From assembly GCF_022570735.2 (NCBI RefSeq), contig NZ_JANCNS010000002.1:1096405-1160404 (forward strand): DNA of 64,000 nucleotides. Reading direction: 5' to 3'. This document shows, in pieces, positions 9,911 to 18,328 of this stretch. Both the position numbers and the translations under genes were made by a program. How positions within the stretch are numbered: the stretch's first letter is position 1; each line of letters starts with the position of its first letter. Below the pieces are notes generated by a model, which did no database searches, was not told the origin of the DNA, and saw nothing but the letters and a program-made list of their open reading frames with translations. Source of the stretch: Christiangramia oceanisediminis (GTDB lineage: Bacteria > Bacteroidota > Bacteroidia > Flavobacteriales > Flavobacteriaceae).

Positions 9911-10822
9911 ATGAAAAAAGTATATTTAATCATATTGATTTTATTTGTTGCAGCCCCAGGATTTTCGCAACAGCTCCCTCAATTCACGCAGTATATGTAT
10001 AATACGATCTCTATTAACCCTGCCTATGCAGGTAGCAGAGATGGATTTTCGATTGTTGGTCTTCACAGAAGTCAGTGGGCCGATTTTGAAGGAGCTCCCA
10101 CAACCCAAACCCTCTCGGTTCATTCTCCGCTGAGTAATGACAAGGTGGGATTAGGATTGTCTATTATTAATGATAATGCGGGTTATGAAAATTACACTTA
10201 TGCATACGGTGATTTCTCCTACAGGCTGGATCTTAGCGAAGATGTGACCTTAAGGCTGGGATTAAAAGCCGGTATGAGTTATTATAATCTTGAAGATGAA
10301 CTGTTCACTGAGCCAGATGTTCTGAATGACCCATTTTTTCAGGACCAGTTAAATCGGTGGACTCCAAATTTCGGGCTAGGTTTTTATTTGTCGTCCCAGA
10401 ACTGGTATATAGGAGGTTCTGCTCCTAAACTAATCAACAATGACAATAATGAGTTTAGTGAATATTTGGCTCTGGAACAGGTTCATTATTATTTAACAGG
10501 GGGATATGTTTTCGATCTAAGCGAAAACGTAAAATTAAGACCCACTACCCTGCTTAAAGCTACCAATGGAGCTCCGCTTTCGGTAGATATTTCGGCAACC
10601 ACCATATTCAATGAGAAATTCTACCTGGGAGCCAATTATCGAATCGATGATGCCATAGGCGGATTCGTGGATATTCAGCTTTTTGATGGTTTTCGTGCCG
10701 GTTATGCCTATGAATACCCAATTTCAGATATAAGACCTTATACTTCAGGTTCCCACGAGATCCTGTTGATCTATGAATTCAGATTTAAAAAGACCAGGTA
10801 CAAATCACCCCGTTTCTTCTAA
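9911..10822 (+). CDS. PorP/SprF family T9SS outer-membrane protein
   Basis: A 303-residue protein with a signal peptide ending GFSQ, followed by QLPQFTQYMYNTISINPAYAG, the hallmark start of the PorP/SprF family. The rest alternates hydrophobic and polar residues as in an outer-membrane beta-barrel and ends in aromatic residues. Family members sit in the outer membrane and are typically encoded beside a type B T9SS cargo, which they help secrete or retain (SprF does this for SprB in Flavobacterium). ATG 9911 follows a purine-rich stretch (AAGGGAAACC). The start is 12 nt after the adhesin stop, so translation of the two is probably coordinated. Confidence 0.93.
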   Translation: MKKVYLIILILFVAAPGFSQQLPQFTQYMYNTISINPAYAGSRDGFSIVGLHRSQWADFEGAPTTQTLSVHSPLSNDKVGLGLSIINDNAGYENYTYAYGDFSYRLDLSEDVTLRLGLKAGMSYYNLEDELFTEPDVLNDPFFQDQLNRWTPNFGLGFYLSSQNWYIGGSAPKLINNDNNEFSEYLALEQVHYYLTGGYVFDLSENVKLRPTTLLKATNGAPLSVDISATTIFNEKFYLGANYRIDDAIGGFVDIQLFDGFRAGYAYEYPISDIRPYTSGSHEILLIYEFRFKKTRYKSPRFF

Positions 10823-10839
10823 TCTAAAGCCTGTTTATT

Positions 10840-12699
10840 ATGAAAAACTACTACTTTTTACTCCTGATACTTTTCTCCTGCTCGCTTAGCCTGCAGGCGC
10901 AGAAATCTAAACAAAAAAAGGCAGATAGGCTATTTGATGAATTCGCCTACCTGGAAGCGACCGATGTCTATAAAGAACTCATCGAGAACGATTACAATGT
11001 GACCTATAACAGCAAAAAACTGGGTGATGCCTATATGATGCTGAGAAGTCCGGAAAATGCCGTTTTCTATTATGGCGACGTGATACAGGATACCACATTG
11101 TCTCCTGAATATTATTATAAATATGCGCAGGCCTTAAGAGGAACCAAGCGTTACGACGAATCAAGGCAGTGGCTGCAGAAATATCTTGAACAGGGAAGAA
11201 GATCTAACGAGATCGAAGAAATGATCGAAAAAAAGGAATTTGATGTAAAGGCTACCTACAAGGTTCAGCCATCTGAATTCAATTCGGCGGTTAGTGATTT
11301 CGGGGTTTTTGAAAAGGACGGAAAGGTCTACTTCGTTTCGGCAAGAGCTGAGGATACTGATGTCAAGAACAAGACCTATAGCTGGAACGGGGAGCCATTC
11401 CTTGATATTTATGTCTTGGACAGGGCTTCCGGGACCGTATCCCCTATCCCAGGAGAGATCAATACGAAACTCCATGATGGGCCGGCAGTTATAAGCCCCG
11501 ATGGAAATACCATTTATTTCACGCGTAATAACTACCTGAACAATAAAGAAGGTAAGAGAGATGATAACAAGACCAATCACCTCAAACTGTATTCAGCTAC
11601 AAAGAACGGTGATCTATGGACCGATGTTAAGGAACTGACCTTCAATAATAATGAATATTCGGTTGGTCATCCTACAGTATCTCCAGACGGAAAAACATTG
11701 TACTTTACTTCAGATATGCCGGGAGGTATGGGAGGAACAGATATTTATAAGGTTTCCATCGACGAATCCGGAAATTTTGGAACTGCCGAAAACATGGGAG
11801 AACCGGTGAATACCGAATTCGATGAAAGTTTCCCTTTTATGGATACCGATGGTACGCTTTATTTTTCTTCTAACGGGCATGCAGGCCTTGGTTTATTCGA
11901 CATTTTTAAACTGGAAGATGGAAAAGTTGAGAATCTTGGAGAGCCGGTAAACAGCAATATGGACGATTTTGCCTATTTCCAGGTTAGCGATTCCAGAGAA
12001 GGTTATATTTCCTCGAACCGTGAAGGCGGAAGTGATAATATCTATGTTTTTAATAAACTGAATCCATTAGTGCTTCAGGGCCAGGTTACCGATGCGGTTA
12101 ACGGAAATCCTATTCCACAGGCTACCGTTAGACTGATGAACGGAGATGGTGAGGAGATCGCCTTTCTTGAAACCGATTCAGATGGAAATTACCAGACCGA
12201 AGTAAACAGGGACACCAGCTTTCCTATAGAGGCCAAGGAGATCGAATACGAAACATTCAACGGCCAGGTGAATACGAATAATACCGATGACCAGGACGTA
12301 CTGGAATACGATATTCAGTTAAATCCGGTAAAAGATGTGGAGTACCTTGCAGAGATCAACAATATTTACTTCGATTTCGACAAGGCTACTATTAGACCAG
12401 ATGCTGCTAAAGAATTGGACAAACTTGTTGACCTGATGCTAAACGAATATCCAGACCTGGTGATCGAAATAGGATCGCATACCGACCGTCGCGGCTCTGA
12501 AGCCTATAATGAGAAACTGGCCGAAAGAAGGGCTAAATCGACCTTTGATTACCTCGTATCAAAAGGAGTGGATGCTGAACGTATTCATGAATACAAAGGT
12601 TATGGCGAGACCAAACCGGCAATCGAATGTGATCGTTGCACAGAAAAAGACCATCAATTGAACAGAAGATCCATGTTCAGCGTGGTCGAGATGGACTAA
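10840..12699 (+). CDS. PorE-like OmpA family protein (TPR, PD40 propeller, OmpA C-terminus)
   Basis: A 619-residue exported protein. A signal peptide ends around LSLQAQ. TPR-like helices cover roughly residues 25-125. Beta-propeller PD40 blades follow, with repeated motifs such as ISPDGNTIYFT, VSPDGKTLYFTSD and YISSNREGG. A carboxypeptidase-regulatory-like domain starts near LQGQVTDAVNGNPIPQATV, and a C-terminal OmpA domain contains NIYFDFDKATIRPDAAKEL and IGSHTDRRGSEAYNEKLAERR. The same order is known in PorE of Porphyromonas gingivalis, which ties the T9SS to peptidoglycan. As third gene of the adhesin operon it probably anchors the adhesin machinery. LFSC in the signal peptide could be a lipobox, but the AQ end favours signal peptidase I. 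Confidence 0.88.
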   Translation: MKNYYFLLLILFSCSLSLQAQKSKQKKADRLFDEFAYLEATDVYKELIENDYNVTYNSKKLGDAYMMLRSPENAVFYYGDVIQDTTLSPEYYYKYAQALRGTKRYDESRQWLQKYLEQGRRSNEIEEMIEKKEFDVKATYKVQPSEFNSAVSDFGVFEKDGKVYFVSARAEDTDVKNKTYSWNGEPFLDIYVLDRASGTVSPIPGEINTKLHDGPAVISPDGNTIYFTRNNYLNNKEGKRDDNKTNHLKLYSATKNGDLWTDVKELTFNNNEYSVGHPTVSPDGKTLYFTSDMPGGMGGTDIYKVSIDESGNFGTAENMGEPVNTEFDESFPFMDTDGTLYFSSNGHAGLGLFDIFKLEDGKVENLGEPVNSNMDDFAYFQVSDSREGYISSNREGGSDNIYVFNKLNPLVLQGQVTDAVNGNPIPQATVRLMNGDGEEIAFLETDSDGNYQTEVNRDTSFPIEAKEIEYETFNGQVNTNNTDDQDVLEYDIQLNPVKDVEYLAEINNIYFDFDKATIRPDAAKELDKLVDLMLNEYPDLVIEIGSHTDRRGSEAYNEKLAERRAKSTFDYLVSKGVDAERIHEYKGYGETKPAIECDRCTEKDHQLNRRSMFSVVEMD

Positions 12700-12710
12700 C
12701 TAACCTGAAG

Positions 12711-12793
12711 GAAAGAGGTTTTCTGAATAACTCGGAACCCCTGATTTATCCGAAAATAATCGGAAGTCCGAGATGTTCAGTTGACCTCTTTCT
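12711..12793 (+). other. Long structured hairpin after the adhesin operon
   Basis: An extended imperfect hairpin starts 12 nt after the PorE-like stop. The outer stem is GAAAGAGGT (12711-12719) with ACCTCTTTC (12784-12792). Inner pairs are CTGAA (12723-12727) with TTCAG (12776-12780) and CTCGGA (12731-12736) with TCCGAG (12767-12772). A further small CCGA/TCGG pair sits at the tip, and TATTTT follows. It may be a terminator or an mRNA 3' stability element; an independent small RNA is also possible. Confidence 0.5.
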
Positions 12794-12892
12794 ATTTTAC
12801 AACGAAAAGGATTAATGGTCTCAGCTTACCTAATAAACACATAAAGTCTTAGATATTTAAGATTAATCGACCCCTACAAATCGATTGAAATG

Positions 12893-12924
12893 AAAAAGGT
12901 TCAGCCTCTAGCCTGAACCTTTTT
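12893..12924 (+). terminator. Intrinsic terminator downstream of the adhesin operon
   Basis: A 12-bp perfect stem, AAAAAGGTTCAG (12893-12904) with CTGAACCTTTTT (12913-12924), around an 8-nt loop and followed by more T-rich sequence. The A-run on the 5' side makes it usable on both strands. Confidence 0.85.
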
Positions 12925-13017
12925 CTATTTTATCTGGTCACATTTTTCAAATTCGATTCAACAGGTATTTATTTCACCATCAATAGTATTAGTAGCTGGC
13001 TTACAATTGAGTTTTAG

Positions 13018-13025
13018 TATTTTTG
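13018..13025 (+). promoter_or_regulatory. Candidate -7 box (TATTTTTG) of the S41 peptidase gene
   Basis: An exact match to the Bacteroidota -7 consensus TAnnTTTG, 65 nt before the ATG at 13091. No well-placed TTG -33 element was seen, so support is limited. Confidence 0.3.
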
Positions 13026-13090
13026 GCATAATTGATGTATTATTAGTAGTGATTATGGAAAAAATAAATTCGATATATAATTTTTATCAC

Positions 13091-14560
13091 ATGAAGAAGA
13101 TTTTAATGCTGATGGGCTTAATAGGTATTCTCTTTACCTCCTGCGAGAAGGACGAAGAGAACTTTACCGACACGACTTCCGAAAACAATGAGGAAAATAC
13201 CACCGATATTTCTGAGGAATTAGAGATCGAAGACTTTGTATATAGAGGGCTTAACGAGATTTATTTATACAAGGCAGAGGTTCCGGAACTGGCAGATTCC
13301 TATTTCTCCAGTAATTCCGATAAATTCGAATATCTGGATAACTTCTCATCCCCTGAAGAACTGTTTGAGACCCTAATCTATGATCTTGACCGTTTTAGCT
13401 TTATAACCGATGATTACGAAACGCTTGAGGAGCAATTCCAGGGAATTAGCGGCAGTACCGGAATAAAATACGGAATTGGCCAGATTAGTGGTACCAGTAA
13501 TATTTTTGGATATATACAATATGTATTACCCGGAACTTCTGCTGAAGAAGCCGGACTCAAACGCGGTAATATTTTTACAGAGGTTAATGGGCAGAAATTG
13601 ACCACGGCTAATTTCCAGAACCTTATTAATTCCAATACGATAACGATCAATGTAGGAGAGGTTCAGGACGGGACCATAATACTGTCAGACAGAACAGTCA
13701 CCCTTACTGATGATCCCTATACAGCTAACCCGGTGTATATTTCAAAAGTCCTGAATATCGAAAATCGGAAAATAGGTTACCTGATGTATAATAGTTTTAT
13801 CGGTGACTTTGACGATGAACTTAACGCAGCTTTTGCACAACTGAAAGCTGAAGGTATCGATGACCTGGTACTGGACCTAAGGTATAATGGGGGCGGATCG
13901 GTAGTATCGGCCATAGATCTGGCAAGTATGATCACCGGTCAGTTTGAAGGAGAGGTATTTATGAAGGAAATGTGGAACGAGGAATACCAGGCATATTTCG
14001 AAGAAAATGATCCTGAAAGGATCGTCAACAGGTTCGACTCAACTATAAGAACCGGTGAAGCTACCAATAGTCTTAATTTGAATAAATTATATGTACTAAC
14101 CACTGCGGCAACGGCATCGGCCAGTGAGCTGGTGATCAACGGCCTGGATCCATATATAGATGTCGTACAGATAGGTACAAATACCACCGGGAAATTCCAG
14201 GCATCTGTAACACTTTATGATAGTCCGGATTTTTCAAAAGAAGGCAGGGATGAAGACCATACCTACGCTATGCAACCTCTGGTCTTTAAATCGATTAATT
14301 CGGCCGGAAGAACAGATTATATAGACGGCCTTGATCCAGATATCTCCTATACCGAAGATCTTGGAAATATGGGAGTTTTAGGTGACCCCGAAGAGCCATT
14401 ATTACAGGCAGCAATTCACAATATACTGGGAAGGGCTCCTTTAAAACAGTCCCAGGCAGCCTATAAATACAATCGATTGGGAGAGTCAGGTATGAATGAA
14501 CCTGGATATCAAAAAATGTTTATAGAAGACCTCCCCCCAATACTTGACCCGAATAGCTAG
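13091..14560 (+). CDS. S41 family (C-terminal-processing type) peptidase, surface lipoprotein
   Basis: 489 residues from ATG 13091. An upstream in-frame ATG exists, but this one gives a clean lipoprotein signal, MKKILMLMGLIGILFTSC, with lipid Cys18. CEKDEEN follows, an acidic patch typical of Bacteroidota surface-export signals. A PDZ-like domain covers about residues 105-190 (GTSAEEAGLKRGNIFTEVNG). The S41 core has LVLDLRYNGGGSV, the catalytic Ser in ATASASE (about residue 344) and Lys in TTGKF (about 367), consistent with a Ser-Lys dyad. It probably cleaves envelope or external proteins. Hairpins flank the gene on both sides, so it is likely monocistronic. Substrate unknown. Confidence 0.88.
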   Translation: MKKILMLMGLIGILFTSCEKDEENFTDTTSENNEENTTDISEELEIEDFVYRGLNEIYLYKAEVPELADSYFSSNSDKFEYLDNFSSPEELFETLIYDLDRFSFITDDYETLEEQFQGISGSTGIKYGIGQISGTSNIFGYIQYVLPGTSAEEAGLKRGNIFTEVNGQKLTTANFQNLINSNTITINVGEVQDGTIILSDRTVTLTDDPYTANPVYISKVLNIENRKIGYLMYNSFIGDFDDELNAAFAQLKAEGIDDLVLDLRYNGGGSVVSAIDLASMITGQFEGEVFMKEMWNEEYQAYFEENDPERIVNRFDSTIRTGEATNSLNLNKLYVLTTAATASASELVINGLDPYIDVVQIGTNTTGKFQASVTLYDSPDFSKEGRDEDHTYAMQPLVFKSINSAGRTDYIDGLDPDISYTEDLGNMGVLGDPEEPLLQAAIHNILGRAPLKQSQAAYKYNRLGESGMNEPGYQKMFIEDLPPILDPNS

Positions 14561-14583
14561 TTAATAAATTAGCTTTATAATGA

Positions 14584-14610
14584 CAGACCCCGCTCTTACT
14601 GCGGGGTCTG
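14584..14610 (+). terminator. Intrinsic terminator of the S41 peptidase gene
   Basis: Perfect 10-bp stem CAGACCCCGC (14584-14593) with GCGGGGTCTG (14601-14610), loop TCTTACT, followed by TTTTTT. It lies 23 nt after the stop. Confidence 0.92.
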
Positions 14611-14630
14611 TTTTTTATAGTCTTTAAATA

Positions 14631-14663
14631 AAAAAAGGGCCAGCCTCTAGCCTGAACCCTTTT
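14631..14663. terminator. Second hairpin, shares its core with the one at 12893
   Basis: AAAAAAGGG and CCCTTTTTT arms enclose an imperfect stem. The 18-nt core CAGCCTCTAGCCTGAACC (14641-14658) is identical to 12902-12919. A/T runs on both sides suit it to end the convergent CAP gene (minus strand) as well as reinforce the S41 terminator. Confidence 0.7.
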
Positions 14664-14694
14664 TTTCGATTTGGGGGGAAAACAAAACTTGCGG

Positions 14695-15201
14695 TTATTT
14701 CTTTATAAATATGTTGGTAAAATAATTTCTTCCATCTGCATCCTTTCTAACCGAAATACCAAAATGGGTGTGATTGGATTCGATGTTCTCACGATGACTT
14801 TTGCTCTTTAGCCAGGCCTTTACAACAGCATCAGCTGAATAATATCCAAAAGCAACATTTTCGCTTACGCTCTTCGCTCCTACTTTATTCATCAATTTAG
14901 AAGCCCTTTGTGAAAAATTGTCGTGGCTTACAGTTCCTTCTTCGATCATGTATTCATTGTGTCCTTCAGATTCGATGGAAATTTCGGCCATTGGCTTTAA
15001 CTCCTCAAGGCCTATTGCTTTCCTGTAAATATTAAGGTCTTCTATGATCTCTACTTCGATAGGCGAATATTCATATTCAGCCTTTTCGGTTACTACCTGG
15101 TTATAGGCTGTCACATCATCTTCCAGGCTATCCTTTGAACAGGATGTAAGTAACATCGCACAAAAAATAAGTGTAAGGCTAGTTGTTAAAACTCTTTTCA
15201 T
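14695..15201 (-). CDS. CAP-domain (SCP/PR-1-like) lipoprotein
   Basis: A 168-residue protein with a lipoprotein signal, LLTSC at Cys21, followed by SKDSLEDD, another acidic surface-lipoprotein patch. The CAP domain covers about residues 50-168. GHNEYMIEEGTVSHDNF holds the first conserved His, SENVAFGY and AWLKSKSHRENIE carry the remaining signature, and HFGISVRKDADGRNYFTNIF closes it. Bacterial CAP proteins are secreted or surface proteins of mostly unknown activity. It faces away from rnz (stop to stop of neighbour about 180 nt) and converges on the S41 gene. Confidence 0.88.
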   Translation of the reverse strand: MKRVLTTSLTLIFCAMLLTSCSKDSLEDDVTAYNQVVTEKAEYEYSPIEVEIIEDLNIYRKAIGLEELKPMAEISIESEGHNEYMIEEGTVSHDNFSQRASKLMNKVGAKSVSENVAFGYYSADAVVKAWLKSKSHRENIESNHTHFGISVRKDADGRNYFTNIFIKK

Positions 15202-15377
15202 CGGTTAGAATGTTAGATTCAAGGAAGATAAATGTACATTTTTTATCGACTAAAGACACAACAAACCAAACAAAAGCTTAATATTTTATAAAATTTAACA
15301 TATTTTGTAGGAATTTACGTTAAATACGCTATTCAGATATCGATTAACGGCTGGATATGTAGAATAAGTTGAAAGTG

Positions 15378-16286
15378 CTATTCAACGATTATTTCAGCAC
15401 CATCATCTGCCAGGTCAACATTCGGAAAGATGGTTTCTGCTTCCTGGCGAAATAAATTTATATCGGTATAGCGAGTAGAATAATGCCCCAGGATAAGTTT
15501 TTTTACACTGGCAAGTTTAGCGATCGTTGCCGCCTGTTTAGCTGTTGAATGCTTGGTTGGAAAAGCCAGATCCATTTCAGATTCAAGGAAAGTAGATTCG
15601 TGATACAATGCGTTCACATGCTTGATCTGGGGAACAATATCCGGATCAAAGACCGTGTCACTGCAAAACGCATAGCTTTTAGGAGGAGGTGGATCAGCTG
15701 TTACTAAATGGTTTTCAATGAGCTCCCCATCCTCTGAAACCACATCTTTCCCCTTTTTAAGGCTGTTATACAGGCTTACATCTATATTATATTTCACAGC
15801 CTCATTGATAAGCAATTTGCGCTCCCCCGGTTTTTCCTGGAATAAGAAACCATTGGTGTAAATACGATGCTTCAGCGGAATGGTTTTCACCATCACAGCG
15901 GAATCCTCAAAAAGAAGCTGGGGCTCCTTGGAATTGAGCTCATGAAATAGAAGTGGAAAATTGGTCCAGGAATTTGCCAGTTTTAATTGAAGGGTGATGA
16001 TCTCCTTAATTCCCTTCGGCCCGTAAACATGAAGTTCCTTTTCACGGTTCAAAAGCCTGAAGGTGGAGATAAGACCTACGAGACCGTAAAAATGATCACC
16101 ATGCAGGTGTGAAATAAAGATATGCCTGATCTTGGAAAATTTAATTTTGTTCCTTCTAAGCTGCATCTGGGTTCCCTCTCCGCAGTCTATAAGAAACAAA
16201 TGATTCTTAACTTCCAGTACCTGCGAGGTAGGATTGGTAAAGCTACGGGGCGTGGCAGCATAACAACCAAGAATGGTCAATTTCAT
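15378..16286 (-). CDS. rnz: Ribonuclease Z
   Basis: 302 residues from ATG 16286 (MKLTILGCYAATP); a TTG 18 nt upstream is less likely. A metallo-beta-lactamase-fold nuclease that trims tRNA 3' trailers. The zinc motif SHLHGDHFYG lies near residue 63, the substrate glycine-rich turn is DCGEGTQMQLRR, further ligands are in FCSDT and YHEST, and the C-terminal LGHYSTRY holds the last histidine. The length is usual for the family. It is the last gene of a minus-strand run pyrR-pyrB-STAS-like-rnz. Confidence 0.94.
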   Translation of the reverse strand: MKLTILGCYAATPRSFTNPTSQVLEVKNHLFLIDCGEGTQMQLRRNKIKFSKIRHIFISHLHGDHFYGLVGLISTFRLLNREKELHVYGPKGIKEIITLQLKLANSWTNFPLLFHELNSKEPQLLFEDSAVMVKTIPLKHRIYTNGFLFQEKPGERKLLINEAVKYNIDVSLYNSLKKGKDVVSEDGELIENHLVTADPPPPKSYAFCSDTVFDPDIVPQIKHVNALYHESTFLESEMDLAFPTKHSTAKQAATIAKLASVKKLILGHYSTRYTDINLFRQEAETIFPNVDLADDGAEIIVE

Positions 16287-16322
16287 TAATGGTGATTTTG
16301 GCAAAAAGGAAGTATTATTGAA

Positions 16323-16655
16323 TTAAAATCCAAGATCACGCTGGATTTCGTCCATTTGTATCATATCCTCTGCTTCCTGCAGGGTTGGTACAACTATAAG
16401 TTCATCAGGAAGTTCATCGATGCTAATAGCATCGTTCACGATCACAAAACTTCGGTTGAGGTTCCTGTGGAAATTAGACACCTCCAGAAAACCTAAAATA
16501 TGTTCTTTCTGAATTCCATGGTGTTTCCTGAGATCTACTACGACGTTACTGTCTTTCAGAAGATCATGATTCCGTGTTATTTCAGAGGTGAAATCGGTTA
16601 GGGATTCGGCTTCATCCTCGACTAACAAAAATTTTTCCTTTTCGATCGTTTTCAT
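16323..16655 (-). CDS. Small STAS-like protein upstream of rnz
   Basis: 110 residues from ATG 16655 (MKTIEKEKFLLVEDE); a longer TTG-started form is possible. The layout of short beta strands and helices, with NVVVDLRKHHGIQKEHILGFL and NRSFVIVNDAISIDELPDELIVVPTLQEAEDMI, resembles a STAS or anti-sigma-antagonist fold, but no phosphorylatable Ser is evident in the usual DxS position. It sits 36 nt before rnz and 63 nt after pyrB. The role is unknown; co-occurrence with rnz suggests a link to tRNA processing or simply operon carriage. Confidence 0.7.
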   Translation of the reverse strand: MKTIEKEKFLLVEDEAESLTDFTSEITRNHDLLKDSNVVVDLRKHHGIQKEHILGFLEVSNFHRNLNRSFVIVNDAISIDELPDELIVVPTLQEAEDMIQMDEIQRDLGF

Positions 16656-16718
16656 GTTTTTCTCTTCTGAATTTCTGCTTAAAGTTAACAAAAACAGTTC
16701 GCTCTGAAAAGCAAGTCC

Positions 16719-17651
16719 CTACTGCTGGATTTTGGCAGCCAGCAAATAGATAACCGCCATTCTTACCGCGACACCATTCTGAACCTGGTCCAGGATAATA
16801 GCGTGATCTGAATCGGCCACATCACTGGTGATCTCCACTCCCCTGTTTATAGGACCAGGATGCATGATCACAATTTCCTTTTTAAGGCTCTCCAGCAATG
16901 GCAGGTTTAGTCCAAATTGTTTTACGTATTCCCGTGTACTTGGGAAATAACTTATATCCATTCGTTCGTTCTGAACCCGAAGCATATTTGCCACATCACA
17001 CCATTCCAGTGCAGCCTTTAAATTGGTTTCCACACCTACTCCAAGGGATTCGATATGCTTAGGGATCAGAGTTTTTGGTCCGCAAACCTTTACCTCTGCC
17101 CCCTGTAATTTCAGGGCGAAAATGTTCGAAAGAGCAACCCTGCTATGAAGTATGTCTCCCACGATCACTACTTTTTTGCCGGCAACTTCACCAAGTCGTT
17201 CCCGAATGGAATAGGAATCCAGCAAGGCCTGGGTTGGGTGTTCATGCGCTCCGTCTCCTGCATTCACGATACTGGCATTCACATGTTTGGAAAGAAAAAT
17301 TCCGGCACCGGGATTTGGATGGCGCATCACCACCATATCCACTTTCATCGAAAGGATATTATTTACCGTATCGATGAGGGTTTCACCTTTTTTTACTGAA
17401 CTGGATGCCGCAGAAAAATTGATGACATCAGCACTTAATCTTTTTTCGGCCAGCTCAAAGGAAAGCCTCGTCCTGGTACTGTTTTCGAAAAAAAGGTTGG
17501 CTATGGTAATATCCCTGAGCGAAGGAACCTTTTTGATGGGACGATTAATAACTTCCTTAAAATGATCGGCAGTTTTGAAAATAAGTTCGATATCCTCCTT
17601 CTTAAGGTATTTGATCCCCAGTAAGTGTTTCACACTTAATTCACTGCTCAT
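16719..17651 (-). CDS. pyrB: Aspartate carbamoyltransferase catalytic chain
   Basis: 310 residues, the standard catalytic-chain length. It joins carbamoyl phosphate and aspartate in the first committed step of pyrimidine synthesis. FENSTRTRLSFE near residues 55-66 binds carbamoyl phosphate. AGDGAHEHPTQALLD and MHPGPINRGVEI are the other active-site signatures. No pyrI regulatory chain gene is adjacent. It starts 7 nt after the pyrR stop. Confidence 0.96.
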   Translation of the reverse strand: MSSELSVKHLLGIKYLKKEDIELIFKTADHFKEVINRPIKKVPSLRDITIANLFFENSTRTRLSFELAEKRLSADVINFSAASSSVKKGETLIDTVNNILSMKVDMVVMRHPNPGAGIFLSKHVNASIVNAGDGAHEHPTQALLDSYSIRERLGEVAGKKVVIVGDILHSRVALSNIFALKLQGAEVKVCGPKTLIPKHIESLGVGVETNLKAALEWCDVANMLRVQNERMDISYFPSTREYVKQFGLNLPLLESLKKEIVIMHPGPINRGVEITSDVADSDHAIILDQVQNGVAVRMAVIYLLAAKIQQ

Positions 17652-17658
17652 TTTCCTG

Positions 17659-18198
17659 TTATTTTGAAATTAAATAAACTGCATCCTCACCATCATTCTC
17701 CTTCCAGCTTACCTTCACCTTTTCTTCGTTGATCGCATCAACCTGCCGGCCATTATAATCGGGCTGAATTGGCAAATGCCTGCTAAACCTCCTGTCTATC
17801 AGGCTCAGCAATTCAATTTCTCTTGGTCTACCAAAAGACTGGATCGCCGTTAGTGCCGCCCGAATGCTTCGGCCAGTATAGAGCACGTCGTCTATAAATA
17901 CAACGCGTTTATCCTCAACAATGAAATCGATCTTTGTTTTATTGGCTTCCAGCGGTTTTTCTCCCCTTCTGAAATCATCCCGGTAAAAGGTAATATCTAA
18001 CTGGCCTGTTTTAAGCCCGGTCAAACCGTATTCCTCCTTGAGGATCTTTTCGATCCTTCTCGCCACAAAGGTACCTCTGGGCTGTATTCCAATTATAACG
18101 GTATCTGTGAAATCGGTATGATTTTCTACTAACTGACACGCCAACCTATGGAGAATAATATTGATCTGGTTCGAGTCTAGCAGTACTTTCCGGCTCAT
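17659..18198 (-). CDS. pyrR: PyrR: pyrimidine operon regulator / uracil phosphoribosyltransferase
   Basis: 179 residues from ATG 18198 (MSRKVLLDSNQI), matching the PyrR N-terminus; upstream in-frame starts lengthen it without homology. It has a phosphoribosyltransferase fold with PRPP loop VVFIDDVLYTGRSIRAAL and the PyrR-typical GIQPRGTFVARRI and ITFYRDDF. In Bacillus it attenuates pyr mRNA and has weak UPRTase activity. Here the leader is very short and the gap to pyrB is 7 nt, so there is no evident room for an attenuator. Confidence 0.93.
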   Translation of the reverse strand: MSRKVLLDSNQINIILHRLACQLVENHTDFTDTVIIGIQPRGTFVARRIEKILKEEYGLTGLKTGQLDITFYRDDFRRGEKPLEANKTKIDFIVEDKRVVFIDDVLYTGRSIRAALTAIQSFGRPREIELLSLIDRRFSRHLPIQPDYNGRQVDAINEEKVKVSWKENDGEDAVYLISK

Positions 18199-18219
18199 AA
18201 GACGTATTGTGGATTGCAA

Positions 18220-18246
18220 CAAAAGTAAGGTTTTTTTTGAATTCAA
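18220..18246 (-). promoter_or_regulatory. Candidate pyrR promoter
   Basis: Read on the minus strand, TTG (18246-18244) is followed after 16 nt by TACTTTTG (18227-18220), an exact TAnnTTTG. The box ends 21 nt before the pyrR ATG. The TTG spacing is a little short for the usual 17-23 nt. Confidence 0.45.
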
Positions 18247-18328
18247 TACCGACTAATTCCCAATCAAAACCCCAAGTTCTGGTTATGGTATTTAAAATGT
18301 GTATTTTTAGTATACTATTGAAGATACT

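Noticed and set aside
13007..13090. Longer N-terminus for the S41 peptidase
   Set aside because: It would bury the lipoprotein signal that begins at 13091 and its Cys18.
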